A stretch of 64,000 bases of DNA from Ptychodera flava (GCF_041260155.1 NC_091941.1:37706747-37770746); one strand, 5' to 3'. Positions 1 through 14,900 are shown, numbered from the stretch's first letter. Numbers and translations: made by a program. The notes: a model not told the origin generated them from the sequence alone.

Positions 1-3000
1 AGACTATGGGTATAAAATAGCATCCATGATCAGACCAAACATAAAGTTGTTCTCATTCCTTTTAGCAAAACTAGAAAAGTTACACCTATTTCAAATCCTG
101 CTTGACCAAAACGAAGAATTATCATCGGTACCATGGTAGCAGATTCGGTTTGCGTCTTTTACTATTTGAAGTCAGCTTCATTCAGAAAATGATATGACCC
201 TGCCGTGTTCGAGAAATACTTTGAACTTTTACTCGCATCAGTTGCTCAAGCCCTGGTTGTTGCCCAGTCCCCCTCTATGAAATGGTATAACCTCGCAATG
301 CATCGCATTGCCATGTCTCAGACACATAATGAGCATTGGTAGCGTGCTGCAGACGGAAACCGTACCATGTATCTGGGTGGAATGGCGATTTTGCCGGAGC
401 ATACTTGTGTAGATAATAATGATAAATAGATTGAAGGACTGTGCAAAATATTGGTCTCAACACATTGTTCAGATTACCTTTTCGAATAATAGGTCAATGT
501 ATGTGCGAAATGCCAAAATGTGTTACCATAAACACCCCTACGAGTATCAGCTTCTGCTTGATGATATGTTTGTAGAAAGGGACACCTGTTGCATTCTTTT
601 TATGAATGCTTTCCGGTACTGTAATGTAGCGCCATCTACGACAAGTTTTGCTCAACAAGTATTGATCCGAGCCGCACCATATACACACATTCAGAGGGTC
701 TCTCTCGTACTGATGAATAACAGTGCATGACCACTTCAGCAGTAGCGGATTTCCTTTTTCCGCATATGTTCGTTCGAATGCGATGAACGTGTGTGTTTTG
801 ATTTCACAAACCATCGTTCGATTTAAGCTTGTGCTTGGCTGTCTCATATACAGCACCGCACCGATGGTCACTTTGCCGACGTTGGATGAAAATTGAAAGT
901 CCGGCCACAGTCGGTGGCCAAAATGTCATTGCAATCTATAAATACTTTTTGTCATTTTGAAAATGTACGCAAGAATTAGTTTATGTACAGTTCCCTCCGT
1001 CCAAAAATCACGACAGAAGGGTTTTATTATAACCAAATGTAAATATTACTAAAACAAAATGTTATACATCATAAAGAAGTTATTTGATCGAACAACATCC
1101 AGCTTAAGATTACTTTCATATTGTCAGCTTGCTGCAATATTTTTCAGAGTGATCAGCTGTTGTAAACTGCCCAGAACATTACTGAACAGTTACTAAAACA
1201 TTTGTCTTGACCTCTGTAAACATGGCTGTGGAAAGCTATACATCGCTTCCTGGGGCGTGAGAAGATGATAATAATAACGGGTTTTGGTGTGACGTCAGAA
1301 GGTTTAAGTAGGCCATAAAATTATTTGACAAGTATTTGGTACTTAAACCTCTAGAAATGACATGCCTGTACATGCAATAAGTGACATGTTCAGGCACAGA
1401 TCTTCCCCCAGTTGTGTAGACGGGACAACCATGTATTTTAATATTGCACAGCCCATCTGCAGATGAGCCTATCTTTGCCAGACCCTCGTTTACGAGTCGT
1501 TCTTGGCTGCGCCTTTGGTCTGAAATTTGTATCGAAGTTTTACGAGTAAGGATCCAATAATATATATGTGAATATATAAGTGGGAAGCATAGCATTCTGC
1601 TTGAAATATCAGTTCAGCTCGTACAGTACCAGTGCATTCCTTACAAAATTGCGTATTCTTGTGTTTTTATAGATCCTCCGATCTTCCAAGGCTATCAAGT
1701 ATTAAGCTTATCATTTTATGATAATATAGTAGTGAATATGTTTGATAATTTCAAACAAGCGTTTTCGGTACATGTGCGTTATATATGCAAAGTTTGTTGT
1801 TATCTTCCTGTCGGGCTTATCATTTTATAAACCGCTAATAATAATGTTACTATTGTGCATAATAGTATTGGTGAGTGAAATTGCAAAAAAGTCCGATTTG
1901 TCAGAAAATTGTGGTACATTTTCCATTGCAATTTTACTGGATACACGAGATGATGGGGATATTATAATAAATCGTCAGATTTGTCTGTTCCTGAAAGTCC
2001 AATCTAACACTATATTTAGCAATGTGTAAACAAAATATTGTTGTCATTCAAAAAGAGTATGATCATTATAAGGTCAGGCATTGCATAGTAAAATCATTAA
2101 GAAAGCTTTGTATGTAATTCACCAGGGGATTGTTTTCTTTTTGTAAATGATTTCGAACATTGTATCTTGGTTCAACAATGAACCAAGCTCCCTTCCCCTT
2201 TGTTTACAGAGATGACATCAATTTCAAAGTTTCCTATGTTTATAGGATCATGCTTTGTCTGTAATCCTGTTTTGGGTTATTATCAGCCTTTGGAAGAATA
2301 GTTGAACGAGGCCTCACGCCCAACCTTTGTAACAAAAGCCACGTAACTGTGCAAAGACTTCGCTCTCGTATAACGTAGGTGTGGAATCTTCATTGAGGGT
2401 AAGATTTGTAAACAACTGACAAACATTTTCCCACCGATTATGTTTTATTGCTATGTATATTCTCCCAACAATATTTCTTTCATCTTAATCTGCCAATAGT
2501 GAAATCGGATGATTGCTACTACATATTGCAATCTTATGAACTTATGGTCGGCAGAGCCATGTTTTATTCCACGTCTATACGAATGCCTGGTCACCATTAT
2601 TCAGGTTAGTAGTTGATTTTCAGCAAATATTTCATCACATGGGGAAAAAAACAAAAGCCACTGAAGGTCGTTTGTCCATCCTACTATTGGAAGTAAGATA
2701 AATTTGAATCTGGAAATGACACCCATTGCTGCAATTGAAACCCCCTACTGTGAGGATGAATGCATTATTTCAAGTGACATAAGCTTACAAGGAGATTGAA
2801 ACTTGACAGCAACAGCACAAACTTAAAAAATCGTGTAAAGTTTTTGGGCCAGGCGTCAGATTGTCTTGCCAGGAAATTTACTTGCTAGACAACTATTTCA
2901 ATGGAAAACAAAAGTCTATGGCACCTTCATAATCATCTTACAGACAAGAACAACCCAATCCCTGGGATCGAGTCCCCTACCTTTCAATGTGTATCTAAAC

Positions 3001-3405
3001 ATAGAGAGACGAAATATCCAATGTACAGTATTCGCCGTGCAGGCACGACTCGACGAACTATGGAACAACCCAATGGCGAAGGAAGTAGGGTCAAGTTTTT
3101 TGGAAACTGTCCTCGGAAGTAATATTTTAAGACGTGACCTAGAGGTAACCATTTACAAAGACTATTTCATGAAATTTAATGCAAAAATGTTTGTTTTCAA
3201 GAGGGGCGTACAGCATGACAGGTTGAAACAATTCTTCGAAATAAGTACAGGAATGATGCAGTACTATAAATATGTTTGAAGTTCAACAGATTAAGTTTGT
3301 CCTCTTGTTTACATTTGGGATTAATTCTGAACGCGCTTTGGTTTTCCAATATAAATTATGAATAATTTCTCTGTTAAACAAATACTACATTGCCGTAAGT
3401 TTGTT

Positions 3406-3449
3406 CATGGATGTAAAAAATATTTTTTAATATATTTTTTACATCCATG
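3406..3449. repeat. Perfect 18-bp palindrome with 8-nt loop
   Basis: The left arm 3406-3423 (CATGGATGTAAAAAATAT) is the exact reverse complement of the right arm 3432-3449. It could be a very short MITE remnant or simply a cruciform-forming palindrome; nothing recognisable flanks it. Confidence 0.7.
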
Positions 3450-4639
3450 GTTTGTTTGAGAAGCCGGTATCTGTGGATTAGAATGATAAGAAGGGGCAAC
3501 TATTAAATTTGCAAAAGGGGACCTCGGGAGGGTCATATTTTGGAGAACCGGCATGCTCCGTACCCCCGGCGTCCTCTCCCCTCCTCCCTCTCTGTATTCC
3601 TAAAGGCCCCCACATCATTGTCCGATTTCGAATGTTTTCGAATGCGTCTTTGTCATCGCATCATCCAGGCCTCAAGTATTGTGACGTCAGTCCATTACGT
3701 ATATTAGCGCCACCAACGAGAGCATTGGGACATCGTGAAAAGTTGCGTGCCAGCCATGTTGTGTAACTACGTTGAGTCGATCGCATGCGTGTGTTGGAGG
3801 TCTACATATGCGTTTCCGTAAGTCAGGCTTTTGCCGTGCATCAGTTTCGTCTCGAAAGTTTCGGGTGAAGTGCATTCTTGTTGGTGTGGGTTCTTAATGG
3901 ACACATGCGAAAAGGGTTGATTTGCGACCGCATTTCTAGTTCTTCGAAGGTGCAGTGACTGTTAGCAAGTTGCATAAGAGAGAAGCCCTTTTGTAAACAT
4001 CACTTGTTTATACACGTGACTGAGTTGCTGAAACCTGAATGCGAAATCTAGTTCAGTAATCGAAGAAGAAGATCGACTTTGGAAACGCCCTACCGAGAGA
4101 CAGCATCTTCAGGTCCAGGATTTCCGAATAGGCTGTAGGTAGGTCATATCACATTGAAATGCGCAGGGTTGTGGTGGTACATGCGGCGATACACGTGAAC
4201 AAACATTGATTATGAACTCTTTCATAACCTGTTCATGGGCTTCATTCCCCCGTATATTCCGTGACGGTATATGTTGCTGGCCCATAATTTATGGCCTGCT
4301 GTGCTATTTTTTATTTAACTGTTCATGTTGAAGATTCCAATTTGTGCATTTGAACGGTAGACAATATATGGTATCAACCACAGCCGCTTGTGATTCTACA
4401 GTGTACACGTTGAAGGCCCCTATATAAAGATCATTCTAATGCTTAACAAGTTACAGGGGCCATGGAGCTCTCCGTTTCTAGCTCCACACGGGCCTTTACC
4501 GTGTATGGAACTACAACAAGCGACTGTGGTATCAACATACAGCAAGTTCACATTTCGTAGATTTCAAGTCATTCCTAAAGAATTAGGTGTACGTCTGCCA
4601 TCAGTGATGGTGGACTTGACAAGCAGTCTTGCTACTTGT

Positions 4640-4738
4640 ATGTCCTATTACCCTGTGTTCGAATAAGATCAGATCTCTGATTTTTCACCTACGTTGTAAT
4701 ATTTATACAGAACGTTAATAAAGTTCAATTCAATTCTA
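4640..4738 (+). repeat. Possible LINE 3' tail
   Basis: The segment ends in AATAAAGTTCAATTCAATTC (4711-4730). An AATAAA followed by a short tandem repeat is a common ending of CR1/L2-type non-LTR elements. No reverse-transcriptase coding sequence is visible upstream, so this is a weak call. Confidence 0.3.
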
Positions 4739-5775
4739 ACTGTTCCTCATGAAATTGTAGACCATGTGTCCTGCGTCCATAATAAGACCACAGTGATGGA
4801 GGGCAATGTGATTAGACCAACTGCTGGCAAGTTGTAAGAACAGTTTCTGTGGTGATTGTGTAGTTTTTGTATGGGCAGTCACCACTGTACACAGTCTGAA
4901 AGTTTGTTGTTGTACAACAATGTTATTGAATTAATGAGAAAGTGAGGTAACACAGTCGCAATTAACATTACCTATCATACACATATGACTTCTCTATCGT
5001 CCTGAACTACAGTCGCCCATGGTTTGATAAACAGGTACTAGCTGCAACTGCCTGAATTACTAAATTGTAGGAAGTTGGGAAACAGAGTTTTCATTTCTTA
5101 CAACAGCTGTGGTACATTTGAAAGTAGTGGTGCTTTGATTGGCTATTTCGGTCAGTCCGCGATCACTTGAAACATTTAAATTCAGGTATGCTGATCAAGT
5201 AAATGAGTGTATGGCAGCTGTTGTTGGAAAGGGTCACCAGAAATTATACCCTAAAATGCACAGAAGATGAATTGCTTACATTAAGAGGATAGCAGGTTTG
5301 AATATTAGAGATGTAGTGGAAGCCATTGATGCTGGCTTATCAAATAAATTGTGCTTTTTAGTGAGGGAAATCTATCTCCAAACTCGGCAGTAACCATTGT
5401 GTTTCCGAACTTCCTCTCTTTGTAATGCTTACAGCAGCCATCATCCTGTATCAAACCACAGATGACTGTGTCCTGAACCACTGTAATGGCCCAGGGAAAA
5501 TTTACAACTAGTACATGAAACTACTGGTAATTTTGTCTAGGGAAGGATCTGAGATCATGTGCGAATTCCAGTGTCAGATTTTTGAACTCCAATTATTCAT
5601 TCAGGGGAGGGAGTCTGAAGTCAAACACATTGTTTTATTTGCCATGTGCATGTTTTAATTATCTCAGGTCCCTAATGGGTAAATACCGGCAAAATTGTTT
5701 TCTGTATATGCGGTATATTTCTTAAAATGTACTCTGTACATCTTCATTCACTGGAATATGTTGTTTTTCCTTCAG

Positions 5776-5991
5776 CCCTATATTGTTCCAGCAATGTCGA
5801 GACTAACAGATGCCTGTACTTTCCTACGAGGATTTCAAAATGTTGCCAAGGCTTTCGGGAAACATCAGCAGACAGTATTCCAAGAGAAGTGGGCCACCTG
5901 CAGCGTCAGGAAAGTCTTGGAAGGAGTTCAGACCAAAGCTGAAGAAAATATCAGCAATGTCATGGTGAACAGACACAGCCCTTCTGTCAAT
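5776..5991 (+). CDS. COQ8: COQ8 exon with start codon
   Basis: The acceptor TTTTTCCTTCAG ends at 5775, the ATG is at 5794 and the donor GTAAGC begins at 5992 (phase 0). It encodes residues 1-66. The open frame continues upstream of the acceptor, but that part lies in the intron, so an 18-nt 5' leader within this exon is preferred. The upstream 5' UTR exon was not located. Confidence 0.85.
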
Positions 5992-8900
5992 GTAAGCTAT
6001 CATTCTTGTCTTTCTCACACCCCCTGATTGAAGACAACAAGTAATTACTGTATGATACAAACATGAATACTTGGTATGTACATATGGAACATAATGTTAA
6101 ATTCAACAGAATTACATAGTCTTACCTTTTTCTTTGCGTACCGTCATGCTATTCTTGCCTGATTACTCTCTTATTCTTGGTACCTTTCAAATAATTTGCA
6201 CAACGTACACTGTACTCATGAACATTCATATAAAGTGAGACTTTGGGATCATTGTGCAGCTGCTTAGAAGGTTGCAGGGGATTGGCTATTTTGAAATCAT
6301 TCATGTCCAGATATTCAACCAACCAATAAGCTACAAGCTTCTGATAGTGTGCACCATGCAGAAAGGTCTGACAATGCAAAGCGTTCTCTCATTGAATTCT
6401 GTGCTTGTCTCTTCACTGAAAGGCTCCGATCATCAGACACAGTGACTATAAAGAGTTTATCTCAATACTTGGCATAAATTGATCACCCCTTTGAGTATGA
6501 TAGCCATTACTCTAATCAATGGTTCCGTTTGTTAATGTTTAGAAAATTAAGTTGTATCAAGTTGCATTTATGAAGTTTGAAAATATATTGTCAATATGGA
6601 AGTAGGAAATGGTTGACTTGTTAAACCATAAGACATTGTACAAAAGTTCTTTTCTCTTGATAAGTTTTTGACTTTTCTAAAATAATGTGTACAGGATGTG
6701 AATTGTTGGAAAGTTGCACTGAGTTAAAATGAATGTTATGATTGAAGCTACTCAAATAAAATTTCAGGGAGTTTGGTCATATGCTGCAGTCTAAGTTGAC
6801 ATCAAGGTTTTCAGAGTCCTCCAAGTGTTCAAATCTAGTAAAAATGCAACATATGGGATATGTTTTGACATAGTGGTTGAAGCAACTTAACCTGACGGTG
6901 AGATATGAACTTGGAGGGATAAGGGGTCAGTACATAATATTTCACAAAAAAAGTTCATTATGTTGTAATCATAAAATATATTTTTTTTCTATTGGCTACT
7001 CCAGGGTACACCAACAACCAGTGCGGCAGTAAATGGTACAATTCTAAATGGTTCACCATTAGAAACATCTGTGGACACCCATCTGAACTCTGTCACCGCA
7101 AACAATGGAGCCAAGGCTTTCCACTATGACTCTACATCAGGTGCAATAACTGCCGAGGAAGTCAGAAAAGCCATGCTTAAAGAGAAGAACAAGAATGCTG
7201 GCGGTGGAAAACAACCTGCGTCATCAAAGCCACAGAGAAGGGCACCCATAGTGAATGCTTCCTCAGATCCTAAAATGAAGCAGAGTTTGAGTACAAGGTC
7301 ACGAGAGAGGAAAGTACCAGCATCAAGGACAAGTAGAATGATTAACTTTGGTAGTCTAGCTGCTGGACTTGGCATTGGCTCAATAGCAGAGTTCACAAGG
7401 AGAGCTGTGGGACTCAAAGACTCAAGTAAGTTAAAAAGAAATATTCTAGTTTTAGTACATTTTAATTAAGATGCCTTTAGTCACGTCCTAAGAATTGGGA
7501 AAAAGTATATGGCTTCGGTGAAATTCAAGTGCATGGATATTGATTTAATTTCTAGTGATCTGAGGAATGCCATTCTTGTGTCATTTTGTCATCTTTTCCT
7601 TTTTGCCAGCCACTTCATGCACACATCTATCAAATAAACACCAGTAAAACTTTTCTCTTTTCCCCTAAGATGGTCCAATAGATGGCAGTATTCTACTTAC
7701 TGAGGCCAATGCAGAGAGAATAGTAAACACTTTGTGCAAAGTCAGAGGTGCTGCTTTGAAACTTGGACAGATGCTTAGCATACAAGGTAAAAGAATCGTG
7801 AGGTTGAGAGTTCCTTATTGAAACATAGGAGAAATAATCATGTAGTTGACATTGCTTTTGTGTATAAGGAAAATCTTTTCGGTTATTTGAAATGCCTTTT
7901 GCACAGGCTCTGATCAGGAGATGCATTCCAGTCTGAATGAAAGTATCTTCAAGAAACCACATAGTCAGCAGAGTTTTGTTCAATGAACACTTAAAACTAG
8001 TAGAAGATGATAGTTTTAAAGCATGTCCAGCAAATATACGTGTATTTACATTGAAGAGGTTGTGTGCAGTTTCTTTAAAAAAAACCAAAGGTCTCCAGGT
8101 CTACAAGGTAGACTATGCAGGTATGACATGGCATACCAACATTAGTTTTTGTATCCAGCGTAAATGTCTGGTTGGCCAATTTCCAGGTAAATGTCTGGTT
8201 GGCCAATTTCCAGGGGGTGACTGTCCTATCCGTAGGACCAACTCATCAACAATCTTAAACTTCTTACTCTTAGATAACAGCATGATAAGCCCTCAACTGC
8301 AGAACATATTTGAGAGAGTCAGACAGAGTGCTGATTTCATGCCAGCATGGCAAATGCAAGTAAGTGATCAGTTTTAGTAATGTTGATTTTCAGACAATAA
8401 CTTTAGTAAGAAATTTTATTTTGTGACCAAAAGTATTCAAATATTTGGATTATCATCGTAGAGGCACATTTAGCAAAAAAAAGGAGTATTATGGTCATAC
8501 AGTAAACTAATTTCAAAATTTCAAATGTTCATACCACCTGTATGTGTTGAATAATTTCCTCTTCTTGCACGACATTTACCCGGCAATTAAACAGTAAGTT
8601 TAATGAATATTACAGGTTTCTGAATTGTACATGTATCATTGAACACTTTGTCCATGCAGAAAGTATTGCAGAAAGAGCTTGGGAAAGACTGGAGGGAGAA
8701 AGTTAAACATTTTGAAGAGAAGCCATTTGCGGCTGCATCCATAGGTCAAGTTCACCATGCTACCTTGCATGATGGTAGGGAAGTGGCAATGAAAATACAG
8801 GTAAGTCACAGAACTCTCCATCAGTTTGACCTAAGATTCCACTGATGTCTGCATCGGTGACTCAGAGCCATGTTTCAATGGTATTTGGTGTTGTTTAATG

Positions 8901-11900
8901 CTATGGAAGTGTGCATGGGTAGTGCAAAGTACTCATAAATATGCCAACGTTTGTCAATATGCTAACACTTGTGAATATTGTTAATTCAAACATTATAACC
9001 TAATTGAATTTTTAGTCTGTACCATGTGACACAGCAAAGGAATGGTTATCGCTGGTATTTAGCCCCTGCAAATAGATTCACAGAGTTTTGAAAATGATTT
9101 TAATGATGTACATTAGTTTTATTTTTCATCATAAGCCTTCTGTACAGAACATGGTTCAGGTGATTGCAAGATACAGCACACTTTCTATGGTAACCTATGA
9201 AGAAATGCTGATACCCTAAGTTACTGTGTACTTCAACTGTCCATGATCTTCTAAGAGTGGATATACTTAGGTGTCTCATATCACAATTGCTGTAGCATAG
9301 CCCCATAGATTGAAATATGTTAAAAAATACCTACTTTTATTTGTTTCTGTCTTTCATAGTACCCTGGTGTTGCACAAGGAATTGACAGTGACATTAATAA
9401 CCTAATGGGCATACTTAATGTATGGAAAGTACTTCCTGAAGGTAAGCTTCAGATTACCAGTACCTCTTATGAATGCATGACATGTGTAATGTATTGTAGA
9501 CTGTCAAGTTAATAGCTTGTGATATGTAACGTAGGGTGCGTCCAGTGCTAGGTGAATGAGGATAAAATCATTCATATGTGCCAATTTTTAATATGTACAA
9601 AAAGTGACTTTCTGTAAATCTATTATGTGTTAAATTTAAATTAGATATTTTTATTTTGCATTAGATTTTATTGAAGATTTCCTTATTTGCTTTTTTCTGT
9701 CTCTTCATGATAAGTATTATGTGTTTACATAATCATAATAGTAACTAGTTCTGACCTGGTTTCAGACTTTGGTTTGAGACCTCTGTTTTCTTGTCACATG
9801 ATAGATGAGGGACCGTGGTCATACCAAGGGCTAGTTTTGGTGTTTTGCGATCATTCACACAGGAATAATATTTCAAAGCCATGCTTATGTGTGAACTGAC
9901 TTATTTGAATGACCTTTCACCTGATATGTTTGTAAACCACATACGGTGTGAGTGAAGACTTCTTTTCCTGTTTATACGTCGAGGTTAATGTTTGAAATCT
10001 ATTTGATATCCAGGTCTCTACGCTGACAATGCAGTTGACGTTGCACGCCGAGAATTGATGTGGGAAGTAGATTATGAAAGAGAAAGCAGAATGTCAGAAA
10101 GATTTAGGTAAGCCATCAAAAAGAGAATTTCAGTACAGCTTCAAGTCAGTGATCATTAGATATGATATGTATGGAGAATGAATTTGTATGAAAGACAAAT
10201 ATATAAAAAAACAGCAGATACCGTAAAATGTAAACTAAACTTTCCTTAAAGATTGAAAAGTGTTGAGTTGTAGGTGAGCGGTGTAAGTTTGACACACAAA
10301 GAATGTTGTCGCCTAAATGTTGACTTTACATTTTTTCACCGAGTGTAGTATTAATTTCTGTTGTGACTATATTTTGTTACAGAGATTTATTAAAAGATGA
10401 CCCAGTGTTTTATGTGCCGGCTGTGATTAATGAACTGTCATCAAAACAAATCCTAACAACAGAACTTATAGATGGTTTACCTTTGGACAAAACACAAGAT
10501 CTTGACCAAGAGACAAGAAATGAGGTGAGTCAACTTCAGATGTACAGAGTCTTTGATTTCAAATTGCATCTCTCTGTGTGGTAGATCAAGTTCATGTGCA
10601 TACAGTATTGCAGTGAACAGAGTACTTGTATTTGCTTGATAACTTTCCAATGTAAATGAGCAGTCCTTGAAGAAAAGAAAATAATCAAACAAATATAAGG
10701 TAGCACAGGCCTAAAAAAAGAGTTTAAAAATGTTTGCGTAAAACATTCTTCTAGGAAACTTCACACCATTCTCTTCATCTCCATGGTCATGAATACAAAT
10801 AAAGGGTAAGAAAAAAATAACCTATATTTGAAATTCTAAATCGCTGCTGTCTTTGTGTTAACTGTATGGGGAAAAATAAAGTGTGGATTTAGAAATATGA
10901 TTCGATGAATACTTTTATTTAATTCATGGGCTTTGGAATGAGTCACACAAGTAGCAGACTAGAAAAGTTTCTTAAAAATATTGTTTGAAGAATTCCCCAT
11001 GCATATCAACCTTAACATGAACCTTATATTAATACATGATTAGGATATTGTTTGAGCACTGGAAGTCAGCAAAGAGATTAAGAATGGTGTGTGTTGTGTT
11101 GCTGATTGAAAACAGACTCTTATTAATCACATTTCTGTTATTTTCCAGATCTGTTTAAATATTCTCCGGCTTTGTCTGACAGAATTATTTGTATGGAATA
11201 TCATGCAAACTGATCCAAACTGGAGTAATTCTTTTACCATCCAGACACTAAACAGGTAATTTGCAAGTCATTATCTTACTGACTCTCACGCAAAAAGCTA
11301 GACTTGGTTCAAGTCTGTGATTTGTGAATGTTTGAGTGGAGTGAACGCAATGATTTGTATTCTGCTTTCATGTGAAACGCGCGCGTGAGTGGACGCGATG
11401 AGTAGGGTGAACGCGATGAGTGGAGTGAACGCTATACAGCGGAGTTTCACCCGGAATCACAGACTTGGCTTTCTTGCACGATCTGCGTTGCTATAAATTA
11501 TTCATGAGATGACGTTTTCTTTACTCATATATTATTCATAAGATGACATCACTAAATTTTACACATTGGGAGGAGTTACCAATTGACCCAAACGAGACGT
11601 GCATAAAACTCACATGGCGTTGTTGACAAAATGTCGAGTGCGATCACTTCCACAAAAGTCAGCACGACCTCTGTTGTATCACCGAAAACGCGTAAAAATA
11701 TCTGTGTTGTTTGTGGGGCCCATGTTGCAAAATGCGAAAATCGTCGCCGGTTATTCAAGGATGGAAAAAGACACCGTCCTTACAGTTGTAGCCTGTTCTC
11801 TTACGTGCCCAAAGCGATGGAAATCAAAACAATGTGGGGCGACTTCGTATGTCAGTGATTTTCCGCTGCCGGTTGGTACGCTGACGAACACATCTTTTCC

Positions 11901-14900
11901 GTCGATGTAACTCTCACAAGCTTTCTTGGTAATCTCGCATGATTAGCGATAGTCGACCGATCAGTTGTAAAACGAGGTTTATGTACGAACTTGATGCCAT
12001 TATTCGCCCAGATACGATGTCTAGCTTTGCACGGAGATGACAACAAACTTTTTAATGCATGCAGAGGTTTATTAGCATGCGTTCTTCTTATTGGCTAGAA
12101 TAACAGCGGGGCTGTCAATCATTTTGTATTTGCTCTACGTCACTGTGTACACAGTCCGTCTCACCGCCTGTACTTTGCAAGAAGTCCAAGTCGGTGAATC
12201 CGGCAGAAACTAACTCACTACTGCGCAGACTCAAACGTGACGCATTCAATCGCTGGGAAAACCTGGCGTGAGCTGCCAAATTCCGGATAGGTTTGTTCGA
12301 AATAGGAGAGACACAAGAGAAACTAATATAAATGATTTTATTTTTTTAAAATTCACCGACTTGAACCAAGTCTAGCAAAAAGCTTTGCTGTAGACAAACT
12401 AGTGTTCACAAAGTAAAATCATGATGGACTCAATATTTAGAAAATCATTTGATGTTTAATTGGAAAGTTCTTTCGTGAAGATTCTGGTGTGGTTGTAGAG
12501 GTAGCAGCAGTGTTCATTCTAGGATTTAAAAACAAGGGGCCACTGTGGGCCCCAACTCCTGTACCAAGGGGGCCATTTTAGAAAATCGGGGGCCATCATC
12601 ATCACACATGTAAAAACCTTGAATTTTCTGCAGAAAATACTATAGTCTATCAAGTCAAGAAAAGGAGAATACTGGAGATCGGGCCCCCGTAACCAACCAA
12701 GCCTACTGCAAAGTTGTCCCTTGTACGTACGCAACAGGCCCAACAATGGCAACAGCAAACCGTTTGGTTTGATTCAATTGTTTACGTAACTGATGTGATG
12801 AATTATTGATATGTCGGACTTGAACAACTGTACAAATTGCTAAGGACTGTGATTTTGACTGTGGAAACGATCATGATCAAAGCTTAGCGCACTGGTAGGA
12901 TTCTTCGAGAGTGGCCCTCGATTTGCACGCATCAACAATTACTCATACACTGATACAGCACGAGAGTGTAACCTGTACGACCTAAATAAAGTGATCGAAT
13001 CATCAACTTTTAAACATAACTTGTATGTATTAGCAAATTTACGATCATTGGTTCTGGCCAAAGGGTTTTACACAGCGGTGTTGTTCTATGCAAAGACCTG
13101 GCTACTCTGGAAAACGAGATGTGACCGACCTAAAATGTGTTGCTCTTCAAAACGATCATGGATGTTTTCCTTGCAGTGTTCAACGTTTTGTTTGTATGGA
13201 CAGTAGACGTTGCAAACGCTTCAATTTAAGGGACTGCCCGATCATCCTGGGTTCATCAACTATACCGGCGTTAAAAATCCGAGTGTCGACTAGCTTCCAC
13301 CTTTACGCAGCGGCCAGTGCCGTTGTTTTACATTCATCGGCCATGCCACATGCTTACGGCTCCAATACACTGTTGCCCCTACATCAGTCCTTTCTACCCA
13401 GCATCCTATGTACCACCATATATGCTGTAGTGGGCATTTAATTGCAAAGGTTGATGGGTAACTGAATCGTTTTACTTGTCACACTATGACTGAAGTAATG
13501 ACCTTCGGGGAGCTACTCGAATGTAATAACTACGTGAACTCTGCGTGATCAACCCATTCATATAATGTTGCACCCTTAGTGGCGCATCAAACGTAGAAAT
13601 GAGGGCGATTCGAGGTTTTATTGCGCGAATTGCGCAATGGCGCGTCCTAGAATTAACTCTGTAGCAGTGTATGATGACCTATTATGTCTGGGAAAATTGC
13701 TGTTAGTATCTCACTGAACAAGTAGAAATATCCTGAATCAAGGAGAGACATATTTAATCTGATGCCATTGTACAAACTGCTGACAAAATTTCACAGTGTT
13801 CACAGAGTAATAGCAGAGAAGTCTAATTTTTATAATATGCCCAGAAAGGCCTAGAAGTCTTTATTCGCATCTCTCAGGACTTATTATTATTCACTTTCTC
13901 TGGCATTTGCTGTTCATAAAGCACTATTACATCAAAATGGTGGATACTCAAAGAGAATTTATCAATTTTCAAAAATAGGCTGTTTTTGACTGTTTGCACT
14001 TCAGCCAGAAAATGAATACGGTTGCTTTTATTCAATCAGTCTAGTAAGACCATGTTTTCATGTTTTTCAGATTGCCCTGCTTGATTTTGGAGCCAGTATT
14101 GAATACGATAAATCAAAGTTTGTTGACAAGTATATTAAGGTGTGTAATTAATGTGGTGTTTGTCACTAGAGATGAACAGCTTTTTTATCTGTTTTTGTTA
14201 ACCCTGTTCTCTGCACTATGTGCATGATTCTTTCACAACATATTATCCAATTATATTCACATTGGCTGTCAATGAGAGATGCATATCAATACTGTGATCA
14301 GTGTCAGTGTTGACATTGCTACCCAACACTAACGTTGGAGAGTAGCAGGTAAAATGAAATCATTGAAATACTGATCTGTTTAAGCCCTCGGAAATTTTTA
14401 TTAGCTGAGGTTGGAAAAGAGAGCTCTTCTTGGTCATTTGAGACTGCAAACATTGCTTGTATAAATTGGTCTTCCGAGGTTGTGTTTTTATTAACCAATC
14501 TGAGCTCTCCCTCCCAGGTTATCAATGCTGCAGCCAATGGTGACAAACATGGGGTTCTAATTGGTTCCAGAGAACTGGGATTTTTAACTGGCTATGAATC
14601 CGCAGTAAGTTTTCATCACCTATTTTGCATGTACCTTCTCTAGTAATAAACTCAATAGCAATTAACCAGTGAACAATATAATTCCTGAACACACTGTTGA
14701 TAGTTGCAGTTCATGAGGAATGTTTAAATTTATGGGTATACACATGTACAATCCATTGATAAATGAAATGTTGTGATGACAAGGCAAATATTTCAACAAT
14801 ATTAATGAGCATAGGCTGAATATCATGTTAGCTTGATGTCAAGTTCATCAAAGCTTTGTCATTTTTTTAAAGTTGACTCGCTGACACAAATATGAAATAA

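Larger units (their letters stand above)
1..5775. other. Upstream intergenic / 5' region without recognisable coding exons
   Basis: No exon of a recognisable family is visible here on either strand; the open frames are short and unrelated to anything I know. The segment at about 3530-4150 is richer in CpG than its surroundings and lies upstream of the first coding exon of the COQ8-like gene, so it is the likeliest place for its promoter and a non-coding first exon (inference). A perfect 18-bp hairpin lies at 3406-3449 and a LINE-like 3' tail near 4640-4738. Confidence 0.5.

Noticed and set aside
494..871. 125-codon minus-strand open frame
   Set aside because: Overlapped by a plus-strand frame of similar length; composition and content do not resemble any family.
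2866..3279. 137-codon plus-strand open frame
   Set aside because: No recognisable domain, no clear splice context or neighbouring exons; likely chance.
5695..5793. In-frame upstream extension of the COQ8 first exon
   Set aside because: A strong acceptor at 5775 lies between; the upstream peptide is intron-like and hydrophobic by AT richness.
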